This document shows positions 27,875 to 35,498 of a stretch of DNA of 64,000 nucleotides, in pieces; position 1 is the stretch's first letter; each line of letters starts with the position of its first letter. Both the position numbers and the translations under genes were made by a program. The DNA is from Chitinophaga polysaccharea (GTDB lineage: Bacteria > Bacteroidota > Bacteroidia > Chitinophagales > Chitinophagaceae), in contig NZ_VIWO01000016.1 of the NCBI RefSeq assembly GCF_007829335.1, positions 20,325 through 84,324 of the forward strand, given 5' to 3'. The notes beneath the pieces are model-generated. The model saw nothing but the letters and a program-made list of their open reading frames with translations, searched no databases and was not told the origin of the DNA.

Positions 27875-29059
27875 TTATTTAATCGTGCTAAACAATCGTC
27901 GCCAGCGGATGTGGCCATGGTCAAAGCTCATCCAGATAATCCAGGCCTTCCCCACAATATGATCTTCAGGAACAAAACCCCAGAAACGCGAATCTGTCGA
28001 TTCGTTACGGTTATCCCCCATCATCCAGTAATAATTCATCTTAAAAGTATAAGTACCGGTTTCCTGGTTATTAATATAAATCTTGTTATCCACCACCTTT
28101 AACGTATTATGCTCATAGGTGTCGATAATGCGGCGGTAAAAAGGCAGGGTTAAAGTATCAAGTGTCACGGTAACACCCTTTTTTGGAACATAAACCGGGC
28201 CCATACAATCCTGTGTCCATTCATAGTGTTTGTTATCGAAGGGAAATATCCGGTAATCGCCGTAACCTTCCACTATCACCCGTTTTATCCGCGCTCCCCT
28301 GGCATAGAGGGTATCTAGGTTATTGGGCGACAAGTTATGTATGAACATACCTGAATCGCGCATAGGCCGTGGGATGTGATCTGTCCCCAGCTTGTCTAGC
28401 ATGGCCTCGCTCAACCGCTTGCGGTCCGGCATAGTCACATAATAGCGGGCCTGGAAATCTGGAGGTATCCTCCCCGGGCGGTGATTGATATATACTTCGC
28501 CGCTCACGATCTCAATAGTATCCCCGCTCACCGCTATACAGCGCTTGATCCAGGTTTCCCGCTTATCTACCGGCCTGGTAATAGGTGGTCCGTAATTTTT
28601 GTGCAGGTATTCCGCTCCCAAACTGGCCATGGTATAGTAGTCTTCATCTTCCCCCGCTTTATTCTTCAGCACCGTGTCGCCGCAGGGATAATTAAACACC
28701 ACTACATCATTACGCTCAATATGCCCAAATCCCGGCAGCCGCCTGTAAGGCCACTGTACAGTCGTGGAAAAGGGAGCCACATCTTTTGTAAAAGGCATGG
28801 TATGGTTAGTAAAAGGCCATGCCAACGGGGTAATAGGAATGCGGGGCCCATAACTGACTTTGCTCACAAAAATAAAATCATTGATTAACAGCGTCTTCTC
28901 CATGGAAGCACTGGGGATAACAAAAGCCTCAAAAATAAAAGTACGGATCAGGGTCGCAGCAACAACGGCGAAAATTACCGCCTCTATCCACTCCCGTAAC
29001 CTGGATTTCTGGCGGGTACCCTTTTCGGCCTGTTTTATACTGCTGAAAAAAACACGCAT
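27875..29059 (-). CDS. lepB: Signal peptidase I
   Basis: A 394-residue type I signal peptidase starting at ATG 29059; a longer TTG start at 29080 is less likely. A single TM helix (about residues 25-45) precedes box B PSASMEKTL with the nucleophile Ser52. The general-base Lys172 is in TWIKRCIAVSGD, and box E is GDNRNESTDSRFWGFV. A long insertion of about 100 residues lies between the Ser and Lys boxes, and another before box E. Both are typical of Bacteroidota enzymes, which are longer than E. coli LepB (324). It cleaves Sec and Tat signal peptides at the periplasmic face. It is divergent from the sugar isomerase gene at 29402. Confidence 0.94.
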   Translation of the reverse strand: MRVFFSSIKQAEKGTRQKSRLREWIEAVIFAVVAATLIRTFIFEAFVIPSASMEKTLLINDFIFVSKVSYGPRIPITPLAWPFTNHTMPFTKDVAPFSTTVQWPYRRLPGFGHIERNDVVVFNYPCGDTVLKNKAGEDEDYYTMASLGAEYLHKNYGPPITRPVDKRETWIKRCIAVSGDTIEIVSGEVYINHRPGRIPPDFQARYYVTMPDRKRLSEAMLDKLGTDHIPRPMRDSGMFIHNLSPNNLDTLYARGARIKRVIVEGYGDYRIFPFDNKHYEWTQDCMGPVYVPKKGVTVTLDTLTLPFYRRIIDTYEHNTLKVVDNKIYINNQETGTYTFKMNYYWMMGDNRNESTDSRFWGFVPEDHIVGKAWIIWMSFDHGHIRWRRLFSTIK

Positions 29060-29401
29060 GTTGGACAAGGTTTTGGACAAGTAACGACTAACAATTTAAC
29101 CATTTTAAAACCTCCTCTATTCAAAAATTACAGGAATAAAAACAGCTGCTGCAATGATGCAGCACAAGAGGTTTCAAACCATCCACCACTAACGATTACA
29201 AAGGGAATATTTATTTTTATCACACGCGCATTTCCGTTATGTCAAACTATCTTTTTATTGTATTATTCTGCCGGTTTCTGCAAAAAAGTACCATCTCCTC
29301 CCATAGCGGCTAAAAAATTCGGTCAAGATAAAATCGTTTTATTAAATTGCCCTATATAACCACTGCAGTGATTCAACATTTACCCACGTTATAAATTTTT
29401 T
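29060..29401. other. Long divergent intergenic region (lepB / sugar isomerase-like)
   Basis: About 340 AT-rich bases hold no gene. A 7-bp inverted repeat AAACCTC/GAGGTTT (around 29108-29174) encloses a smaller GCTGC/GCAGC hairpin near 29145-29163. This could be a regulatory element for the divergent genes. No clear full promoter was found. Confidence 0.35.
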
Positions 29402-30388
29402 ATGACCATGCATACTTCGAGACGCTCCTTCCTCCAGCAAACAGGATTGATGGCAGCAGGCATGATGCTCCCCGGCAGCCTCCTGGCTATGACCGGCAAT
29501 AAAGCACTCCCTAAGAAAATCGGTATTCAGCTGTATACCCTGCGTGATCAGCTGGACAAGGACCCTAAAGGTACCCTGGCCAAAGTAGCCGGCATTGGCT
29601 ACCGCGAAGTAGAAACATTCTATGGCTTCCAGGGCGCCGGCGATAAAGGGGAATTCTGGGGCCTCAAGCCAAAAGAACTGGGCGCCGTATTACAACAGCA
29701 TCAACTGGTAACACCCAGCGGCCACTATCAGCTCAACGACTACCTTACGCGGGGCAATGGTAACGCAGATGCCCTGCAACCGCAAATTGAACTAGCCGCC
29801 GCATTGGGGCAACGCTATTTCATTGTACCGGTATTACCACTCTCCCTCTGGGATAAAAAACTGGTAGCGGACGATTATAAATTCATGGCAGAACAACTCA
29901 ATAAGGCAGGTGAAATCTGTAAAAAAGCTAACCTCCACATTGGCTACCATAATCACTACTGGGAATTTAAACCCCTGGCAGATAACAATAGCACCGGCTA
30001 TGATATTATGCTCAAAGAAACAGATCCTTCCCTCGTATCCTTTGAGCTGGATCTGTTCTGGGCGGTAAAATCCGGACGCGACCCGGTAGCCCTCTTTAAA
30101 GAAGCACCCGGCCGCTTCGTTGCCTGGCACGTAAAAGACATGGATAAAAACAATACGGCCAGTCTCACTGCAGCCGGTACAGAAAACAAAACCTCTATGG
30201 AGCTGCTCTCCGGCGTAACCTTCGCAGAAGTAGGCACCGGCAGTATCAACTTCCACAAAATATTTGCCCAGGCTAAGCTGGCAGGTGTAAAACACCTGTT
30301 TGTAGAACAGGACAAAATCACCATCGATCCGTTCCAGAGCATCACCCAAAGCTACAAATACGTGAAGAACGTATTGTTGAAAGCGTAA
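29402..30388 (+). CDS. Sugar phosphate isomerase/epimerase-like TIM-barrel protein, Tat-exported
   Basis: A 328-residue protein. A twin-arginine signal (TSRRSFLQQTG, then a hydrophobic stretch to about residue 31) precedes an AP-endonuclease-2-type TIM barrel (KKIGIQLYTLRDQL, YHNHYWEF, WHVKDMD, FVEQD). The metal ligands His/Glu/Asp at strand ends are apparent (HNHYWEF, ELDLFW, HVKDMD). These proteins are common in Bacteroidota sugar-degradation loci, where substrates are usually undefined. Export by Tat suggests a periplasmic role, possibly in keto-sugar metabolism (inference). The stop codon lies inside the left arm of a 35-bp inverted repeat. ATG 29408 is an alternative start. Confidence 0.85.
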   Translation: MTMHTSRRSFLQQTGLMAAGMMLPGSLLAMTGNKALPKKIGIQLYTLRDQLDKDPKGTLAKVAGIGYREVETFYGFQGAGDKGEFWGLKPKELGAVLQQHQLVTPSGHYQLNDYLTRGNGNADALQPQIELAAALGQRYFIVPVLPLSLWDKKLVADDYKFMAEQLNKAGEICKKANLHIGYHNHYWEFKPLADNNSTGYDIMLKETDPSLVSFELDLFWAVKSGRDPVALFKEAPGRFVAWHVKDMDKNNTASLTAAGTENKTSMELLSGVTFAEVGTGSINFHKIFAQAKLAGVKHLFVEQDKITIDPFQSITQSYKYVKNVLLKA

Positions 30389-30491
30389 GGCAAAAAGCAA
30401 AAAGCTATTGTGGAGAATGACCAAAGCATATTTTAAATATTCGCTAAGATCACTTCCCACAATAGCTTTTTGCTTTCTGCCTTACGCTTTC
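30379..30491. repeat. 35-bp near-perfect inverted repeat (dispersed element)
   Basis: Left arm 30379-30413 and right arm 30457-30491 are reverse complements over 35 positions with one mismatch, spaced by 43 nt. The left arm includes the stop codon of the sugar isomerase-like gene. The right arm, continued to 30494, matches 31 of 35 bases at 49813-49847. It could fold as a long hairpin. It also ends near a perfect -7 promoter octamer (TAGTTTTG, 30503-30510) ahead of the next gene. Confidence 0.7.
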
Positions 30492-30502
30492 TGCTTTTTA
30501 CG

Positions 30503-30510
30503 TAGTTTTG
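30503..30510 (+). promoter_or_regulatory. Promoter -7 element for the TPR/SUKH pair
   Basis: TAGTTTTG matches TAnnTTTG exactly. Transcription would begin near 30517, giving a short leader to ATG 30530. No TTTG -33 element lies at 18-20 nt. The promoter is immediately downstream of the repeat arm. Confidence 0.45.
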
Positions 30511-30529
30511 CCTAAAAACCGCGCTACAT

Positions 30530-31747
30530 ATGTCGATGCACGAAGTTGAATCATGGGTGGAATTATCCGTTTATTGTCTGGACGAAAGCCCCGAAGAAGG
30601 ACTCGACCGAAGAAGTCTTTTCTATAACCTTTATCGCGTACAACAACAGTTTGATACCGGGTTTACCCATTTCCGCGTAATAGATACGCTGATCAAACAC
30701 CGCTTCGTTTATACATTTCCTATCAGCGCTCATCCGGCCTACGAAGCCCATAAAGCCTGGTTTGATGCGCTGGAAGCCAGCAAAAAATTCAGTTTCATCT
30801 ACGAGCAACCGACCGCCGAATGGGACGCTGAAACCAACCCGGTAGCCGGCTACGCCAACTACGACCATAACACCAACCACTATATCTTATACTGCGATGC
30901 CGGCTCCCTGCTGTGGACCGACCTGGTAGACAATGGTACCCTAACCGGCAAAGATGCGATAGCCCCGGAAGAAATAGACGTATTTACCATGTCGCACGAA
31001 ATTGCAGAACTGGCAGGCCAACAAAAAAATACCAGCCTGCTGGCCAGCTACTACCAGCTGATGCCCTACATCGTAATGAATGCAGAGCAAATGGGAGAAC
31101 CTATTAATTACAAAGCACTCGAATCTATACTGGAACTGGTACTGGCAAACGATGCCATTGATGCGGATACCTTACCACCTTCCGATGAATTACCCATCGG
31201 CGGCGAACTGGGAAAATTCTGCGAATGGTGGTATGCACCGGCAGCCGATAAAATGAAACCCGGCACGGATACGGCAGAAGAAATAGACCTGGAAAATGTT
31301 CCCTTCGCTGAAAATGTAGAAAAAAGCGCTGGCTGGTATGAACAACAGGTAATAAAAATGCTGCAGGAAGCCAATACAGCGATCACCCACATGGAAGATA
31401 ACGGCTATAACCAGGATACTCAAATGGGTATTATCAACAAATTACGACTGGCATTGCAATATGCCAACAAAGGCCTGGAACTGGCGCCCGGAGAGCCTAA
31501 CCTGATGATGAATAAAGGATCCGTCTTTATGCTGCTTCAGCTGGACGAAGAGGCGCTGGCGATCTATGATGAAGTGTTGAAACTGGCACCAAACGATCCC
31601 TATGTGCACGTAAACCGGGCCGTATTGTTCTACAACATGGACCAGATACCCAATGCCATCGCCGCTTTTGAGGAAGTGATCAAACTGGAACCCGGCAACG
31701 AATTCGCCCAACAATGGTTAGCACAACTTAAAAATGGCGAACAATAA
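30530..31747 (+). CDS. TPR-repeat protein of unknown function
   Basis: A 405-residue soluble protein. The N-terminal 270 residues form an unrecognised domain containing GYANYDHNTNHYILYCDAG and a helical region. The C-terminal 130 residues contain two to three tetratricopeptide repeats (LRLALQYANKGLELAPGEPN; AIYDEVLKLAPNDPYVHVNRA; IAAFEEVIKLEPGNE), which bind partner peptides. It has no signal peptide. Its last 14 nt overlap the start of the SUKH gene, implying translational coupling and a shared function. TPR plus SUKH proteins occur in toxin-immunity contexts, but no toxin is present here. Confidence 0.72.
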   Translation: MSMHEVESWVELSVYCLDESPEEGLDRRSLFYNLYRVQQQFDTGFTHFRVIDTLIKHRFVYTFPISAHPAYEAHKAWFDALEASKKFSFIYEQPTAEWDAETNPVAGYANYDHNTNHYILYCDAGSLLWTDLVDNGTLTGKDAIAPEEIDVFTMSHEIAELAGQQKNTSLLASYYQLMPYIVMNAEQMGEPINYKALESILELVLANDAIDADTLPPSDELPIGGELGKFCEWWYAPAADKMKPGTDTAEEIDLENVPFAENVEKSAGWYEQQVIKMLQEANTAITHMEDNGYNQDTQMGIINKLRLALQYANKGLELAPGEPNLMMNKGSVFMLLQLDEEALAIYDEVLKLAPNDPYVHVNRAVLFYNMDQIPNAIAAFEEVIKLEPGNEFAQQWLAQLKNGEQ

Positions 31748-32306
31748 TAACATCTCTGAAATAGAAAAAGCACTCGGCTTCCCCTTGCCGGGTGCTTATC
31801 GCAACTTCCTGCTAAAAGAACAAGCAGAAGATGACCTGCCGGTAACCGACCTGGTATTGCTGTATGGCACTGCTCATCTGCTCCAACGCAACGCCGACTA
31901 CCAGGTACAACAATACCTTCCACAATACCTCAGCATCGGTGATGACAGTGGTGGTCAGGCCGTTTGCCTCCACTGCCAATACAACGATCCCACTGTATAC
32001 ATCGTCGGATACGGCGCCCTCAACACCGGCAGCATGGCCGTACTGGGTTATGACTTTAATAACTGGGTACAGAATGGATTTTCTACCGATATTATCCGCG
32101 AAGCTCCTGATGTACTGGCTTTCCGGAACTCCGAAATTGCACAGATCAGAAAAGCCTATTACCAGCTGCATAAAGCGCTCACCCAACTGGAAACGACCAG
32201 GCAACAAGGCTTAGACCTCAAACAATACCTGCAACAAAAACGCGCGCTGCAACAACAAATAAAAGACTTTGAAGAACAACATGCAGGCAAAAAATATTGC
32301 CCGTAA
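31734..32306 (+). CDS. SUKH (SMI1/KNR4) family protein
   Basis: A 190-residue protein. Residues about 5-130 match the SMI1/KNR4 fold, with LGFPLPGAYRNFLL, LYGTAHLLQRN, YLSIGDDSGGQAVCLHC and the following YIVGYGALN segment. The C-terminal 60 residues are a Gln/Lys-rich coiled coil (KQYLQQKRALQQQIKDFEEQ). SUKH proteins are a large group of immunity proteins, but others act in cell-wall or housekeeping roles. It is translationally coupled to the TPR protein by a 14-nt overlap. No adjacent toxin-like gene is seen, so an orphan immunity function is not established. Confidence 0.78.
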   Translation: MANNNNISEIEKALGFPLPGAYRNFLLKEQAEDDLPVTDLVLLYGTAHLLQRNADYQVQQYLPQYLSIGDDSGGQAVCLHCQYNDPTVYIVGYGALNTGSMAVLGYDFNNWVQNGFSTDIIREAPDVLAFRNSEIAQIRKAYYQLHKALTQLETTRQQGLDLKQYLQQKRALQQQIKDFEEQHAGKKYCP

Positions 32307-32450
32307 ATGACTTTGCTACCCCGCTCCTGGCACTATCAGGCACACTAATTAAAACACCGCTTTACCGGTTTCGTCCTGTTTTTCCATAGTTCCATCACAT
32401 TTACCTCCCCATTTCCCATCCCCTGGACTACCTTCCCAAAAATTTTTGCT

Positions 32451-33797
32451 ATGCTCAAGAGAATACTCCCCCTGTTGTGCTTCTTCCTCACAGTACAAAC
32501 CCTGTATGCCCAAACCACTGCACAAAAAATTGATACCCTCCTCTATGCTTATCATGACCAACACCAGTTTTCCGGCACGGCGCTCGTAGCGGTACATGGA
32601 CAAATACTCATAGATAAAGCTTACGGTTCCGCTAACGTGAACGAACATATCCCCAACACCACCAACAGTCAATACCAGCTGGCGTCGATTACCAAAACCT
32701 TCACCTCCACCCTGATCCTAAAACTCGCAGAGCTGCATCAGTTGTCACTCGACGACCACATCAGCAAATTCTACCCGGCTTATCCACATGGCGATAGTAT
32801 TACCATCCGTCAACTGCTGTCGCATACTTCCGGCATCTTCAATTATACCAGGCTGGACAGGGATCTCTGGCACCCCGAACAACCAGCTACAGAAGAAAAA
32901 ATGATCGCACTGTTTAAAGATAAACCACTGGATTTTTCCCCGGGTACCGGCTGGAACTATAGTAACTCCGGCTATTCCATGCTGGGATATATTGTGCATA
33001 AAGCCACCGGCATACCCTGGGAAGCTGCAGTAAGGAAATATATTTTCAAACCAGCCGGTATGCAACACAGTGGGTTTGACTTTGCGCACCTGCAGAGCAA
33101 CAACAGAACTATTGGATATGTAGCCGACAGCCTGAATGATTACACGAAAATATCTCCCTTAGTAGATTCATCCGTATCCTTTTCAGCCGGCGCCATTTAC
33201 TCCACCACCGGCGACCTATACCGCTTTCACCAGGCGCTGCAACAGAACCGCGTTATCAGCGCGCAATCTATCGCCCTGGCTACCACGCAGGTGAAAAACC
33301 ATTATGGATTTGGTTGGGAAATAGACAGTCTCTTTGGACATAAAGCCGTGATGCACAGTGGTGGCATTTTTGGCTTCCGCTCCCAGCTGTTGAGAGTACC
33401 AGAAGATGATATCTGTATTATTTTACTCAGCAATACTGAAACTCCTGCGCTCAACGGCATCGCCAAAAGCATACTGGCCGCTTGTTACCAACAACCCTAC
33501 TATATACCGACAAAGAAAGTGGCGGTAAAATTGAGCGAAGACATCCTGAAAAAATATACCGGCATGTATAAGATCACTGCGCAATCGCTGCTGGTAGAGC
33601 TAAAGCTGGAAAACGGGCAGCTGGTGGCTTATCCCGACAAAGGCCCCAGATCGCCCATGAGCGCGGCAGATAATACCCACTTCTTCCTGGACAATGAGGC
33701 CGGCTTCGATATTGAGTTTGTAACCGACAACAATGGCAACGCTACCGCCATGCGCATAACCCGCAACGGGGAAACCAGGGTAGCCCCAAAACAATAG
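32451..33797 (+). CDS. Serine hydrolase, class C beta-lactamase-related (DUF3471-type C-terminus)
   Basis: A 448-residue exported protein (signal peptide to about residue 21, YAQ). The catalytic SxxK is Ser79-Lys82 in ASITKTF, the YxN is in GWNYSNSGYSML, and the third box is HSGGIFGFRS, the HSGG variant of the KTG box seen in esterase/peptidase relatives. The C-terminal 100 residues form a beta-rich domain (KKYTGMYKITAQSLLVE). This group includes peptidases, esterases and D-aminopeptidases; true beta-lactamase activity is unlikely given HSGG. It is a monocistronic gene between the SUKH pair and the molybdenum operon. Confidence 0.88.
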   Translation: MLKRILPLLCFFLTVQTLYAQTTAQKIDTLLYAYHDQHQFSGTALVAVHGQILIDKAYGSANVNEHIPNTTNSQYQLASITKTFTSTLILKLAELHQLSLDDHISKFYPAYPHGDSITIRQLLSHTSGIFNYTRLDRDLWHPEQPATEEKMIALFKDKPLDFSPGTGWNYSNSGYSMLGYIVHKATGIPWEAAVRKYIFKPAGMQHSGFDFAHLQSNNRTIGYVADSLNDYTKISPLVDSSVSFSAGAIYSTTGDLYRFHQALQQNRVISAQSIALATTQVKNHYGFGWEIDSLFGHKAVMHSGGIFGFRSQLLRVPEDDICIILLSNTETPALNGIAKSILAACYQQPYYIPTKKVAVKLSEDILKKYTGMYKITAQSLLVELKLENGQLVAYPDKGPRSPMSAADNTHFFLDNEAGFDIEFVTDNNGNATAMRITRNGETRVAPKQ

Positions 33798-33885
33798 GCT
33801 AACTTCTCCGTTCACCATACATCAAAGTTTAGCACCCGGAACCATTTTTTTTTGCTAACTTATTAGTGAAAAAAACGGGTGCAAA

Positions 33886-34521
33886 ATGCCACAGGAAAAC
33901 AAGCCATCATCTGTTCCACCAAAAAAAGATAAACAGGAAGCCCGCCGCGATTTCCTGAAACAATCTTCTGCTGTTATGGCGCTGGCCTTAGCACCACCAT
34001 TGGTGCTGAAGGCTGCGCAACATGACGAAGCCATTGCTGCCGTGTTTGAAAAAATGCCGGTCAACCTGGAAATAAACGGAAAAAAAATGCAGCTCTCTGT
34101 AGAACCCCGCGTTACCCTGCTGGATCTCCTACGTGAACAGCTGGCGCTGACCGGTACTAAAAAAGGCTGCGACCACGGCCAATGCGGCGCCTGTACGGTA
34201 CATGTAAACGGCCAGCGCATTAACTCCTGTCTCACCCTTGCCGTGATGCAGGAAGGCAAAAAAATCACCACCATCGAAGGACTTTCCAGCGGCGATCAAC
34301 TGCACCCGGTACAGGAAGCATTCATCCGGCACGATGGCTTCCAATGCGGATATTGTACTCCCGGACAAATCATGTCCGCCGTAGCCTGCCTACACGAAGG
34401 ACATGCCGGCTCCCCGGAACAAATCCGCGAATTCATGAGCGGCAACATCTGCCGCTGCGGTGCATACGACAATATTGTAAACGCCATCATGGATGTAAAA
34501 AATGGAGGACAAATAGCATGA
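33886..34521 (+). CDS. paoA: Molybdenum hydroxylase, [2Fe-2S] subunit (PaoA/YagT-like)
   Basis: A 211-residue iron-sulfur subunit. It begins with a twin-arginine export signal (EARRDFLKQSSA, residues about 18-45). Plant-type ferredoxin cysteines follow in GCDHGQCGACTV and NSC, and the second cluster uses CGYCTPGQ and NICRCG. This equals the small subunit of periplasmic aldehyde oxidoreductases such as E. coli PaoA. The Tat signal exports the whole pre-folded trimer. Its stop overlaps the ATG of the FAD subunit by the ATGA pattern. It starts the five-gene operon 33886-39461. Confidence 0.92.
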   Translation: MPQENKPSSVPPKKDKQEARRDFLKQSSAVMALALAPPLVLKAAQHDEAIAAVFEKMPVNLEINGKKMQLSVEPRVTLLDLLREQLALTGTKKGCDHGQCGACTVHVNGQRINSCLTLAVMQEGKKITTIEGLSSGDQLHPVQEAFIRHDGFQCGYCTPGQIMSAVACLHEGHAGSPEQIREFMSGNICRCGAYDNIVNAIMDVKNGGQIA

Positions 34522-35498
34522 ATCCTTTCTCCTACGTAAGACCCAACAGCCTTAAGGCTGCCATAGACGCTATGGCACGCGATCATAGCGCCCGCTTCAT
34601 TGCAGGCGGTACTAACCTGCTCGACCTCATGAAAAACGGGGTCACCTTACCGGAAAAACTGATCGACATCAACCAGCTCCCCCTCCGGGAGATCCGGCAG
34701 GACGGTAATACCCTGCACATAGGCGCCCTGGTGCTCAACAGCAACCTGGCCGCACATGAGCTGGTAAAAACACAGCATCCGCTATTGTCGGAAGCTCTGC
34801 TGGCCGGCGCCTCCCAACAATTGCGCAATATGGCTACCGTAGGTGGCAACATGATGCAACGCACCCGTTGCTCCTATTTCTACGATACGTCTATGCCCTG
34901 TAATAAGCGCCAGCCCAACAGCGGCTGTGGCGCTATCGGTGGCATTAACCGTATGCACGCCATTTTCGGCGCCAGCGACAACTGCATCGCCGTTCACCCG
35001 AGTGACATGTGCGTAGCACTGGCCGCCCTCGACGCTACGGTACTGGTAGCAGGACCTAAAGGCGAACGCCGCATTCCATTTACCGACTTTCACCGCCTGC
35101 CAGGCAATACCCCACAGCTGGATAATAACCTGGCTAAAAACGAACTGATCACGGCCGTGGAAATCCCCACGCACCCATTCACCAAACATATCTGCTACCT
35201 CAAAGTACGTGATCGTGCCTCCTATGCTTTCGCACTGGTATCCGTAGCCGTGGCCATGGATATCAGCGACAACGTGATACGCAATATTCGTATAGCCATG
35301 GGAGGTGTAGCGCATAAACCGTGGCGCCTTCCCGATGCAGAGAAAGCGCTCACCGGCAAAGCACCTACCAGCGACAATTTCCGGCTGGCGGCAAACATCG
35401 CCATCCAGGGTGCTAAAACGTATGCCCACAACGGCTTTAAAAAAGACCTGGCATTCAACAGTATTCAAACCGCCTTACTAAAAGCTGCTACCGCATGA
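34518..35498 (+). CDS. paoB: Molybdenum hydroxylase, FAD-binding subunit (PaoB/YagS-like)
   Basis: A 326-residue FAD subunit starting at ATG 34518, which overlaps the previous stop by four bases. An upstream extension to 34344 exists in frame but would lie over the [2Fe-2S] gene and is not used. FAD is bound by AGGTNLLDLMK and ATVGGNMMQ. An insertion with Cys118, Cys128, Cys137 and Cys156 can hold a [4Fe-4S] cluster, as known in E. coli PaoB. This supports the PaoABC rather than eukaryotic-type XDH. It transfers electrons from the Moco/FeS subunits. No own signal peptide is present, as expected for co-export. Confidence 0.9.
   Translation: MNPFSYVRPNSLKAAIDAMARDHSARFIAGGTNLLDLMKNGVTLPEKLIDINQLPLREIRQDGNTLHIGALVLNSNLAAHELVKTQHPLLSEALLAGASQQLRNMATVGGNMMQRTRCSYFYDTSMPCNKRQPNSGCGAIGGINRMHAIFGASDNCIAVHPSDMCVALAALDATVLVAGPKGERRIPFTDFHRLPGNTPQLDNNLAKNELITAVEIPTHPFTKHICYLKVRDRASYAFALVSVAVAMDISDNVIRNIRIAMGGVAHKPWRLPDAEKALTGKAPTSDNFRLAANIAIQGAKTYAHNGFKKDLAFNSIQTALLKAATA

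Noticed and set aside
34344..34517. Extended N-terminus of the FAD subunit
   Set aside because: It would overlap the [2Fe-2S] gene in another frame. ATG 34518 overlaps the stop as ATGA, and the domain starts there.
34782..35468. A 228-codon antisense frame over the FAD subunit gene
   Set aside because: It has no start or domain evidence and is explained by the codon pattern of the real gene.
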